Below, one piece after another: positions 7,499-13,758 of a DNA stretch of 13,758 nucleotides. The first letter of the stretch is position 1, and each line of letters opens with the position of its first letter. The DNA comes from Bacteroidota bacterium (GTDB taxonomy: Bacteria > Bacteroidota > Bacteroidia > SpSt-205 > S141-50): positions 1 through 13,758 of the forward strand of contig WFXK01000309.1 of assembly GCA_015490695.1 (NCBI GenBank), given 5' to 3'. Under the pieces are notes generated by a model. That model was not told the DNA's origin and made no database searches. It saw nothing but the letters and a program-made list of their open reading frames with translations. A program made the translations under genes and the position numbers.

Positions 7499-7615
7499 AT
7501 GTTCGATTTTACAACCTCCGAAACCAGTGTTAAAAAAGCTTTTACCCACATCCTAATAAGCGTCATCTCGGGCGTTTTAGTCGCCCTTATCGTCCAATGG
7601 CTTTTTAGACGATAA
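7499..7615 (+). CDS. Small single-pass membrane protein, 38 residues, not recognised
   Basis: An ATG at 7499 opens 38 codons ending in TAA at 7613-7615. The product begins MFDFTTSETSVKKAF. It then has a hydrophobic stretch of about 17-18 residues (about 18-35, ILISVISGVLVALIVQWL) and ends in FRR. This is the shape of a single-pass membrane protein, with a mostly polar N-terminal segment and positive charge at the C-terminal end. It belongs to no family I know. The stop lies 10 bases before the ATG of the nuclease-like membrane protein, so the two are probably co-transcribed. No Shine-Dalgarno and no perfect -7 box are seen upstream. A chance ORF of this length is possible, but the clean membrane helix and tight spacing favour a real gene. 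Confidence 0.5.
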   Translation: MFDFTTSETSVKKAFTHILISVISGVLVALIVQWLFRR

Positions 7616-7625
7616 CGTTTTCGCT

Positions 7626-8585
7626 ATGAATTTCGTAGCTTTGCATAGTGAACCCCTGTGCGCATGGTGGTGGTTAGCCTTCCTTGCAGCAGGGGTGATT
7701 GCTGGTGTGTTTGGATTAACTGAAAAGTCAAAGAATATGCCCAAAGAAAAAGAGAAGGAAAAAAATTTGCCGCAAGTTGCAACAGGCGGCGGAGGCAACG
7801 AAGGTAACAGGGGTAATGGCGACAACCCCTTCGAGGAGTTGAAAAGGATGATGTTAGAAACACAGCAACAATTGAAAGAAACACGACAACATTTAGAAAA
7901 GCGAATAGATGACTTGGCAGTACAGCAGCAGAAAATGCAAGAGCAAATGGAAGGCTTGACGACAAAAGTGGAAGGCTTGGCAACGCAAGTAGGCGATATA
8001 AATAGGAAATTAGGGGAATTGTCTGAATTTTTCGCTTTACCTGCAGTAGAAAATTTCCTTAAAGAAAATGATTATTCTATAGAGCATTTTAGTGGTAATG
8101 TCCTTTTGAAAAGCCCCAACGAAAAAGACCCCTTAGGAGAATTGGACTTTTTTGCCGTAGTCAAAAAGAATGGCGCTTATAAAATCATCTTAGGAGAAGT
8201 AAAAACAACCCTTGCAAAAAGCAAGCTTAAAGAGCAATACTTGGAAAAACCAAGAGGCGGAAAAAGAAAGATTGAAGGCATTGTAGAAGTGCTAAATAAT
8301 ATTTATAAAGGAGATTGGGGCGAGCAAAATAGAATATTAAGGATGGGATTAGAGAAGTTACCAGAGGGAATAAAAGATTTATCTCCTTACATTGAAGTGT
8401 GGGGCGTTTTTGCAACAGGTAGCAACGGAAGGACGCTAAGCAGTTTACAAAGGGCATTTTCTAATGCTGGTGTGCCGCTAAGGATTTTTAAGATAAATAA
8501 CAAATACTTGTCTTTAATAGAGTTAGGAGTCAAAAAGAAAACCTCTAAAAGGAATGCTTCTAAGAAAAATCGGGATAATACTTAG
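7626..8585 (+). CDS. Membrane-anchored coiled-coil protein with PD-(D/E)XK nuclease-like domain
   Basis: The 319-residue product has four parts. First is an N-terminal hydrophobic segment (about 13-31, with WWWLAFLAAGVIAG). Next is a Lys/Glu then Gly/Asn-rich linker (about 34-67). Residues 68-135 form a Gln/Glu/Leu-rich heptad coiled coil. The last part (about 136-300) has a PD-(D/E)XK-like pattern: E142 in PAVENFL, D174 in GELDFF and E191-V-K193 in GEVKTT. This resembles the coiled-coil plus nuclease-fold proteins annotated as DUF3782-like, whose role is unknown. The tail is very basic (KKKTSKRNASKKNR). If the motif is active, it would cut nucleic acid close to the membrane; that is inference. 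Starting instead at the ATG of codon 38 (7737) would remove the membrane anchor. The gene sits in a cassette between a 38-residue membrane protein and a putative lipoprotein gene that overlaps its 3' end. Confidence 0.75.
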   Translation: MNFVALHSEPLCAWWWLAFLAAGVIAGVFGLTEKSKNMPKEKEKEKNLPQVATGGGGNEGNRGNGDNPFEELKRMMLETQQQLKETRQHLEKRIDDLAVQQQKMQEQMEGLTTKVEGLATQVGDINRKLGELSEFFALPAVENFLKENDYSIEHFSGNVLLKSPNEKDPLGELDFFAVVKKNGAYKIILGEVKTTLAKSKLKEQYLEKPRGGKRKIEGIVEVLNNIYKGDWGEQNRILRMGLEKLPEGIKDLSPYIEVWGVFATGSNGRTLSSLQRAFSNAGVPLRIFKINNKYLSLIELGVKKKTSKRNASKKNRDNT

Positions 8586-8733
8586 CCTATTGCTTTTTCT
8601 TCAATGCAAAAGCGACCAGTCTTTAACGACTTCCACTTACGTCGTTCAGAAAGACACGACGATTTTAACTCCCATGGTGCGCATTGATACGATTACTTAT
8701 TGCTATACAAGCAATAAAAAAAGAATGTTGTAG
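8554..8733 (+). CDS. Putative small lipoprotein, 59 residues, overlapping the preceding gene
   Basis: In the +1 frame relative to the nuclease-like gene, an ATG at 8554 opens 59 codons ending in TAG at 8731-8733. The product starts MLLRKIG, then has a hydrophobic core IILSLLLFL, then Q-C-K-S-D. This is the form of a lipoprotein signal with Cys18 as the lipidated residue. Gln just before the Cys is atypical for a lipobox, which lowers confidence. The charged residues after the Cys recall the export signals of Bacteroidota surface lipoproteins. The rest (STYVVQKDTTILTPMVRIDT and onward) is rich in Thr and resembles no family I know. The 32-base overlap suggests translational coupling. Confidence 0.5.
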   Translation: MLLRKIGIILSLLLFLQCKSDQSLTTSTYVVQKDTTILTPMVRIDTITYCYTSNKKRML

Positions 8734-8779
8734 TTTTGTATTATTGATGGTAATTATTCATGTCAAAGGAATGTGCTTT

Positions 8780-8812
8780 AAGGTCGCGATGACCTTGGAA
8801 AGATAATTTTCC
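8780..8812. terminator. Two adjacent hairpins between convergent genes, possible bidirectional terminator
   Basis: AAGGTC-GCGAT-GACCTT (8780-8796) is followed directly by GGAAA-GATAAT-TTTCC (8797-8812), and a run of five T comes shortly after (8816-8820). The pair lies between the end of the small lipoprotein gene and the end of thiO. The stems are short (6 and 5 bp), so efficient termination is uncertain. Confidence 0.4.
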
Positions 8813-8853
8813 GTGTTTTTGTAAGTAAAAAGGTACGAGTCTTTCATGCTAAA

Positions 8854-9957
8854 CTAATAGCACCACTGTTGTGTGAGATGGTGGCGCTTATGCTCTAAAA
8901 TCAGGGATGCAACTGCTTCACCTGCTAAAGGTGCTAATAAAATACCGTGACGGTAAAAGCCATTAGCCATGTAGAGAGGAGTGTCTCCTATTTGGTCTAT
9001 GATAGGTAGTTCCTTAGGGCTTTGTGGGCGTAGTCCGGCACCAACGCGCACCAAAGGCAGTTCGTAAATCCCAGGCACTACGGCATAAGCCCGACGTAAA
9101 CAATCCATAATACCTCCAGCACTGGGCTCCTCATCATAACCCCGCATCTCTGAAGTGCTACCAACCACAACAAACCCTAAATGGTACTTAGGCACTACAT
9201 AACCATTGCCTAAATGCCGACTACGAATCCGAACCACAGGACGTAGAGGAAGTATAGAAGCATCATAACGCAAAACTGCCATTTGTCCCTTCACAGGAAT
9301 CATCTTAGGTACAACACCCTCCACTTCATAAACCCCTGTGCACAATAACAACCGCTCTGTCTTTATGTCAAAAGTTTCCTCTTCCTTTTTTAAATATAAG
9401 TGGAAGTGCTGTTGTTTATATTCAAAGCGCAATAGGGCGGTTTGCTCCATGAGGGTTGCTTCGCTGTGACGCTCTACATAAGTTTTTAAAGTTTGTAGTA
9501 GCAAAATGTGGTCTATTTGCACGTCTGATGGAGTGAAAGTAGCGGCAGGTACATGAGGACTTAAAGGAATATCGGTGTTTTTAGCTGGATAGTCAATCCA
9601 TTCAATAGGGATGTTATATTGTTTTTGGAATTGATATAGGCGTCCTAAGTAAGGGACATCGTCTGCTTCTAAGGCGACTTCATAGGTGCCGTCGTGGTAG
9701 AGCGCATGGGCAATTCCTAAGCGCTGTAGCCACTGAGGATACTTTTCAAGGGCATAAAGACCTGCTTCAAAGATTTGCGTTTCATGGAATTCTATTTCAT
9801 TGATAGGGGCGAGCATGCCTGCAGCCACATGAGACGTCCCCCATCCACAACGATGCCGCTCTATAAGCACAAGGCGCTTGACTCCCCTTTCCAATAAAAA
9901 GTAAGCTGAACTCAATCCGATGATGCCCCCGCCAATAATCCCAATAGAAAAATCCAT
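8854..9957 (-). CDS. thiO: Glycine oxidase ThiO (FAD-dependent)
   Basis: ThiO oxidises glycine to iminoacetate (dehydroglycine) for building the thiazole ring of thiamine in aerobic bacteria. The 367 residues match the family length of about 370. The N-terminal dinucleotide-binding motif IIGGGIIGLSSAYFLLERG (from residue 7) is followed by GTSHVAAGMLAPINE, a strong mark of ThiO among D-amino-acid-oxidase-like enzymes. Near the C-terminus, GLRPQSPKELPIID and ANGFYRHGILLAPLAGE complete the FAD-binding fold. It stands alone with no other thi gene in view, unlike the thi operon of Bacillus. A related deaminating oxidase (DadA-like) is the main alternative. Upstream on the minus strand, TAACATTG (9972 to 9965) is one mismatch from a -7 box, 7 bases before the ATG. 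Confidence 0.88.
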   Translation of the reverse strand: MDFSIGIIGGGIIGLSSAYFLLERGVKRLVLIERHRCGWGTSHVAAGMLAPINEIEFHETQIFEAGLYALEKYPQWLQRLGIAHALYHDGTYEVALEADDVPYLGRLYQFQKQYNIPIEWIDYPAKNTDIPLSPHVPAATFTPSDVQIDHILLLQTLKTYVERHSEATLMEQTALLRFEYKQQHFHLYLKKEEETFDIKTERLLLCTGVYEVEGVVPKMIPVKGQMAVLRYDASILPLRPVVRIRSRHLGNGYVVPKYHLGFVVVGSTSEMRGYDEEPSAGGIMDCLRRAYAVVPGIYELPLVRVGAGLRPQSPKELPIIDQIGDTPLYMANGFYRHGILLAPLAGEAVASLILEHKRHHLTQQWCY

Positions 9958-9984
9958 AACGCCACAATGTTAGAAAAGTTTAGC

Positions 9985-9992
9985 TATCTTTG
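9985..9992 (+). promoter_or_regulatory. Bacteroidota -7 box for the fadN-type gene
   Basis: TATCTTTG perfectly matches TAnnTTTG, and its last base is 9 bases before the ATG at 10002, the same distance as in topA. The transcript would start only a few bases before the start codon. No clear TTG is found at the -33 position. Confidence 0.55.
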
Positions 9993-10001
9993 CTTGCTGC
10001 T

Positions 10002-12365
10002 ATGAAGAAAAGAAGAATCCGCAAAGTTGCCGTCTTAGGAGCAGGAATTATGGGTTCACGTATCGCTTGTCATTTCGCTAACATCGGTGTGCAAGTCCTG
10101 CTTTTAGACCTCCCCGCAAAAGAAAACAACGACAAAAACGCTATAGTCAAAAACGCTTTAGAAAAAGCCCTTAAAAGTAAACCCTCCCCTATCTACCACC
10201 AAAATGTAACCCAACGCATCCAAATCGGAAATTACGACGACGACTTCGCAAAAATCCAAGAAGCAGACTGGGTTATAGAAGCCATCGTAGAAAACTTAGA
10301 CATCAAACGACAACTATTTGAACAAGTAGAAAAATATAGAAAAAAAGGAACCTTGATCACAACAAACACCTCAGGAATTCCTATTCGTTTGTTAGCTGAA
10401 GGTAGAAGTGAAGATTTTCGTCAACATTTCTGTGGTACTCACTTTTTCAATCCACCGCGTTATTTACCCCTTTTGGAAATCATTCCTCATAAGGAAACCA
10501 AACAGGAGGTAATAGATTTTCTCATGTATTATGGCGACCTTTACTTAGGGAAACAAACAGTACTTTGTAAAGACACGCCTGCCTTTATCGCAAACCGTAT
10601 AGGGATTTTTGCAATTATGCATTTGTTTCATTTGTTACCTAAGTATGGATTGAATGTTGCAGAAGTAGATCAATTAACAGGCACTTTGATTGGACATCCC
10701 AAATCAGCAACCTTTCGTACAGCGGACTTAGTTGGTTTAGATACCGCGGTTAAAGTTGCTCAAGGAATTTATCAAAGTTGCCCTGACGATGAACAAAGAG
10801 CCATTTACCAAATCCCTGATTACATTCAATACATGGTTGACCATCAACTTTGGGGCGATAAAACAGGAAAAGGATTTTATAAAAAAGAAAAACAAAATGG
10901 AAAGAGCATTATTTACATGTTTGATTTTGATAAAAAGACGTATGTAGAACGACCTAAGGTGCGTTCGGCGTTGTTAGAACAATTAAAAAACATAGATGAT
11001 GTAGCACAGCGGCTTTATCAAATCGCTCGTGCAGATGAACCCTACGCTAAATTTTTGCAAGAATCTTTTTGGGGATTATTTGCCTATGTCTCTCATCGTA
11101 TCCCAGAAATCGCTGACGAACTTTATAAAATTGATGATGCCTTACGTGCAGGTTTTGGTTGGAAATTAGGTCCTTTTGAGAAATGGGATGCAATTGGAGT
11201 TGCTTATGCCGTAGAACAAATGAAAAAACACGGCTATCAACCTGCAGCATGGGTAGAAACCATGTTAGAAAAGGGCTATGAAACCTTCTACACCGTGAAA
11301 AATGGACAACGTTATTATTATGACCTCCGCAAAGAAGATTATGAGCGTATTCCAGGACAAAATCATTACATCATACTCAATAATTTGCGTTCTACAAATG
11401 TTGTTTGGAAAAATAGTGGGACAACCTTATTGGATATTGGCGATGGTGTGCTTTGTTTAGAGTTCCATACGAAGATGAATACTTTGGGAGCTGAGGTGAT
11501 AGAAGGTATCAACAAAGCGATTGATATTGCTGAAGCATCTTGGGAAGGTTTAGTGATTGGGAACCAAGGAGAGCATTTTTCTGCTGGAGCGAATTTGATG
11601 ATGATTTTCATGATGGCAGCAGAGCAGGAGTTTGATGAATTGGAGTTTGCGGTTCGTACGTTTCAAAACACGATGATGCGGGTTCGTTATTGTGCTGTGC
11701 CTGTGGTGGTCGCTACACACGGCTATACCTTTGGTGGCGGATGTGAACTAAGTATGCATGCCGATGCCGTCCAAGCCGCAGCAGAAACCTACATGGGATT
11801 AGTAGAGGTCGGTGCAGGACTCATCCCCGCAGGCGGAGGCACCAAAGAAATGACCCTACGCTTTAGCGACTCCCTAATGAAAGGCGACGTTGAAACCAAC
11901 CGCTTCAGAGAATACTTTTTAACCATCGCCCAAGCAAAAGTCTCTACTTCTGCCTTAGAAGCCTATGACTATGGTTATCTAAGAAAAGGAATAGATAACA
12001 TTACAATAAACAAACAGCGATTGATTGCAGATGCGAAACGACGCGTTTTACAATTGGTTTCCTTAGGATACACACCACCAACCCCCAGAAATGATATCCA
12101 TGTCATGGGTAGAGCAGGCTTAGGGATTGTAGAAGCAGGGGCAGAAGCTATGCGCTTTGCCGGCTACGCTACCGAATACGAAGCAAAAATCGCAAGGAAA
12201 TTAGGTTGGGTTATGTGCGGCGGAGACCTCAGTGCAGAAAGCAAAGTCTCCGAACAATACCTCTTAGACTTAGAACGGGAAGCCTTCCTAAGCCTATGTG
12301 GTGAACCCAAAACCCTTGAACGCATGCAACACCTGCTCCAAACAGGAAAACCTCTAAGAAACTAA
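10002..12365 (+). CDS. fadN: 3-hydroxyacyl-CoA dehydrogenase / enoyl-CoA hydratase fusion (FadN type)
   Basis: This enzyme performs the hydration and NAD-dependent dehydrogenation steps of fatty-acid beta-oxidation. The start is the ATG at 10002 (787 residues); an in-frame TTG at 9990 overlaps the -7 box and is rejected. The dehydrogenase comes first, as in B. subtilis FadN and unlike E. coli FadB. It has the NAD-binding GAGIMGS (13-19) and catalytic H147 in GTHFFNPP, followed by 3HCDH C-terminal domains at about 197-300 and 345-410 (AGFGWKLGPFEKWDA). The crotonase domain (about 455-660) has GEHFSAGAN for the oxyanion hole near 523, E582 in GGGCELSMHAD and E602 in GLVEVGAGLIP. These match the two catalytic glutamates of crotonase with their usual 20-residue spacing. 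No thiolase gene is in view. The next gene starts directly at its stop codon. Confidence 0.92.
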   Translation: MKKRRIRKVAVLGAGIMGSRIACHFANIGVQVLLLDLPAKENNDKNAIVKNALEKALKSKPSPIYHQNVTQRIQIGNYDDDFAKIQEADWVIEAIVENLDIKRQLFEQVEKYRKKGTLITTNTSGIPIRLLAEGRSEDFRQHFCGTHFFNPPRYLPLLEIIPHKETKQEVIDFLMYYGDLYLGKQTVLCKDTPAFIANRIGIFAIMHLFHLLPKYGLNVAEVDQLTGTLIGHPKSATFRTADLVGLDTAVKVAQGIYQSCPDDEQRAIYQIPDYIQYMVDHQLWGDKTGKGFYKKEKQNGKSIIYMFDFDKKTYVERPKVRSALLEQLKNIDDVAQRLYQIARADEPYAKFLQESFWGLFAYVSHRIPEIADELYKIDDALRAGFGWKLGPFEKWDAIGVAYAVEQMKKHGYQPAAWVETMLEKGYETFYTVKNGQRYYYDLRKEDYERIPGQNHYIILNNLRSTNVVWKNSGTTLLDIGDGVLCLEFHTKMNTLGAEVIEGINKAIDIAEASWEGLVIGNQGEHFSAGANLMMIFMMAAEQEFDELEFAVRTFQNTMMRVRYCAVPVVVATHGYTFGGGCELSMHADAVQAAAETYMGLVEVGAGLIPAGGGTKEMTLRFSDSLMKGDVETNRFREYFLTIAQAKVSTSALEAYDYGYLRKGIDNITINKQRLIADAKRRVLQLVSLGYTPPTPRNDIHVMGRAGLGIVEAGAEAMRFAGYATEYEAKIARKLGWVMCGGDLSAESKVSEQYLLDLEREAFLSLCGEPKTLERMQHLLQTGKPLRN

Positions 12366-13130
12366 GTGCTTAAACTCCTATATCACCTGTTACTTACCAT
12401 TCCCATCCAACAAATCGCAATGGATGAACGCTATAACCTATTTATATGGAGCGAAAAACAACTTTATAAATACTTCGCCGTCTACCACTACGACTCCATT
12501 CTAAAAGTCCAAAGTGCAGAAAACATCCCCTTCGGAGAAGAAAGCTATCTCTATCTCAGAAACCGCCAACAAATCTACCTATGTGACCCACAACATCAAA
12601 GAATCGTACTATTTAATAAAGATTTGAGGGTCGTACGGGTATTTTACTTCCCGCAAAATTTCCAGCAACGTTGGGACTTCCCTCAAGACTTCATTCCTAA
12701 TCAAATGGTCATCAATGACAAAGGAGAAATTTATGTTTGGGATATTGAAAACCAACGACTTTATAAATTTGATAACTTTTGGAATCCTCTTTATGAAATT
12801 CCCCTTGAGTTAGAAGAAACCCCTTCAATTCTGGCTTATGATTATACAAAGGACGTAGTGGTTCTTATAGATAGCACAACAAAAACCTTTTATTGGATTT
12901 CAGATGCGGGAAATGTTATCATGCAACAAACGTTCCCCTCTTTTGAACAAGTGTTTTTTAAAAATAAACGTTTCTGGGCAGTTGCTGGGAAACATCTGTA
13001 CTATAAAGAAATGGAACGTTTTATTCCATTTTTTTCTTTTGAGCATGCTATTGAACATTTGGCTTTAGAAGGCAACCGAATTGCTGTTGCTGATAAAACG
13101 CATTTATGGATTTATCATGTTGGTGATTAG
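12366..13130 (+). CDS. Beta-propeller-like protein of unknown function
   Basis: The 254-residue frame starts on GTG immediately after the TAA of the fadN-type gene (TAAGTG), so translation is probably coupled. An internal ATG at codon 19 is an alternative start. The sequence has repeated short beta motifs of the NHL/propeller kind, such as QQIYLCDPQHQRIVLF, KGEIYVWDIENQRLYKF and VVLIDSTTKTFYWI, each with an aromatic residue near the blade end. I count about five or six possible blades. The first 15 residues are hydrophobic (LKLLYHLLLTIPI) but show no clear signal-peptidase site, so export is uncertain. I do not recognise a specific family or a function. The -33 element of the kbl promoter lies inside its last codons. 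Confidence 0.7.
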   Translation: MLKLLYHLLLTIPIQQIAMDERYNLFIWSEKQLYKYFAVYHYDSILKVQSAENIPFGEESYLYLRNRQQIYLCDPQHQRIVLFNKDLRVVRVFYFPQNFQQRWDFPQDFIPNQMVINDKGEIYVWDIENQRLYKFDNFWNPLYEIPLELEETPSILAYDYTKDVVVLIDSTTKTFYWISDAGNVIMQQTFPSFEQVFFKNKRFWAVAGKHLYYKEMERFIPFFSFEHAIEHLALEGNRIAVADKTHLWIYHVGD

Positions 13131-13148
13131 CAATTTTGTTTAGATTTG
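13120..13148 (+). promoter_or_regulatory. Bacteroidota-type promoter of kbl
   Basis: A TTG (13120-13122) and TAGATTTG (13141-13148, perfect TAnnTTTG) are separated by 18 bases. The start codon of kbl is 28 bases beyond the box, leaving a leader of about 20 nt. The -33 element overlaps the end of the preceding gene. Confidence 0.72.
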
Positions 13149-13165
13149 TGCAGCAAATTTAAATT

Positions 13166-13169
13166 GGAG
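13166..13169 (+). promoter_or_regulatory. Ribosome binding site of kbl
   Basis: GGAG lies 6 bases before the ATG at 13176. It is notable because most other starts in the window lack such a sequence, and it fixes the kbl start. Confidence 0.6.
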
Positions 13170-13175
13170 TGTGCC

Positions 13176-13758
13176 ATGTACCCTAAAGCCTTCAAAGAGC
13201 ATTTACAAAAAGAATTACAAAGCATACGGGAAGCGGGTTTGTATAAAGAAGAGCGCATTATTGCTTCTGCGCAAGGAGTAGAAATCACTTTATCGGACGG
13301 AAGAAAAGTTTTAAACTTCTGTGCTAATAATTATTTAGGCTTAAGTGCTCATCCCGAAGTGATTGAAGCCGCAAAAAAGACTTTAGAAGAACGAGGGTTC
13401 GGGATGTCTTCTGTTCGCTTTATTTGTGGTACGCAAGATATTCATAAAGAATTAGAACGTACGATTTCGGAGTTTCTACAAACTGATGATACGATTTTAT
13501 ACGCTGCGGCTTTTGATGCCAATGGCGGCGTTTTTGAACCCCTGTTTTCTAAAGAAGACGCTATCATCTCCGATGAATTAAATCACGCTTCTATCATTGA
13601 TGGCATTCGGCTTTGTAAAGCAAGACGATTTATTTACAAACATAATGACATGGAAGATTTAGAACGATGTTTAAAAGAAGCACAGGATGCTCGCTTTAGA
13701 GTGATTGCTACCGATGGGGTGTTTTCTATGGATGGAACAATAGCGCAATTAGATAAGA
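13176..13758 (+). CDS. kbl: Glycine C-acetyltransferase (2-amino-3-ketobutyrate CoA ligase), N-terminal part
   Basis: Kbl is a PLP enzyme that cleaves 2-amino-3-oxobutyrate with CoA to glycine and acetyl-CoA in threonine breakdown. The frame runs from the ATG at 13176 to the window edge (194 full codons, about half of the usual 395-400 residues). Clear alpha-oxoamine synthase motifs are LNFCANNYLGLSAHP, GFGMSSVRFICGTQDIHKELE, AAFDANGGVFEPLF, SDELNHASIIDGIRL and TDGVFSMDGTIA. The PLP-binding lysine lies downstream of the window. SPT, AONS and ALAS belong to the same fold, but the MSSVRFICGTQ and FDANGG segments favour Kbl. It has its own promoter and ribosome binding site. Confidence 0.93.
   Translation, partial: MYPKAFKEHLQKELQSIREAGLYKEERIIASAQGVEITLSDGRKVLNFCANNYLGLSAHPEVIEAAKKTLEERGFGMSSVRFICGTQDIHKELERTISEFLQTDDTILYAAAFDANGGVFEPLFSKEDAIISDELNHASIIDGIRLCKARRFIYKHNDMEDLERCLKEAQDARFRVIATDGVFSMDGTIAQLDK

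Noticed and set aside
7636..7643. TAGCTTTG box inside the start of the 319-residue gene
   Set aside because: It matches TAnnTTTG, but no in-frame ATG follows until codon 38 and using it would remove the membrane segment. Such a box is expected by chance several times in a window of this size.
7577..7983. Minus-strand ORFs of 82 and 119 codons opposite the nuclease-like gene
   Set aside because: They are rich in Pro, Ser and Leu because they are antisense to the Lys/Glu/Gln-rich coiled coil and Gly-rich linker. The plus-strand frame has recognisable domain structure.
9990..10001. TTG start for the fadN-type gene
   Set aside because: The codon overlaps the TATCTTTG box, and the four extra residues (LLAA) are not needed by the dehydrogenase fold.
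1..13758. CRISPR arrays, insertion sequences, rRNA genes or replication origin
   Set aside because: No regularly spaced repeats, transposase motifs, rRNA segments or clusters of DnaA-box-like repeats were seen.

Overview
The window looks like chromosomal DNA from a member of the Bacteroidota. Several genes carry a -7 box of the form TAnnTTTG, the housekeeping promoter element of that phylum. Most starts lack a Shine-Dalgarno sequence. The gene families also fit: a DUF1599 protein, a BatA-type vWA membrane protein, a TopA with no zinc fingers, and a FadN-type beta-oxidation fusion. No species can be named from the sequence alone.

Left part (1-7014): the 3' end of ispE (plus strand) converges on a minus-strand run that reads topA, recN, a BatA/vWA membrane protein, then DUF1599. 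topA, recN and the vWA gene are almost certainly one operon: the topA stop abuts the recN start, and recN and vWA share an ATGA overlap. The DUF1599 gene follows after 87 bases, and its stop overlaps the end of ispE by 8 bases.

Middle (7015-8853): this is the least ordinary stretch. Upstream of topA on the minus strand lies an apparently structured RNA of about 114 nt. It has a possible -7 box and ends in a strong intrinsic terminator just before topA's own -7 box. Facing the other way is a tRNA-Phe(GAA) gene with a good Bacteroidota promoter. Beyond the tRNA is a compact plus-strand cassette of three unrecognised genes: a 38-residue single-pass membrane protein, a 319-residue membrane-anchored coiled-coil protein with a PD-(D/E)XK nuclease-like domain, and a 59-residue putative lipoprotein that overlaps the nuclease-like gene.

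Right part (8854-13758): thiO (glycine oxidase, minus) and a FadN-type 3-hydroxyacyl-CoA dehydrogenase/enoyl-CoA hydratase (plus) diverge from a 44-bp gap. A beta-propeller-like protein starts on a GTG directly after the fadN-type stop codon. Last is the 5' part of kbl (2-amino-3-ketobutyrate CoA ligase), with its own promoter and Shine-Dalgarno.

Most genes are housekeeping: isoprenoid precursor synthesis, DNA topology and repair, thiamine synthesis, fatty-acid oxidation and threonine/glycine metabolism. The candidates for something undescribed are the RNA upstream of topA, the tRNA-adjacent membrane/nuclease-like cassette, and a recurrent near-leaderless start arrangement.
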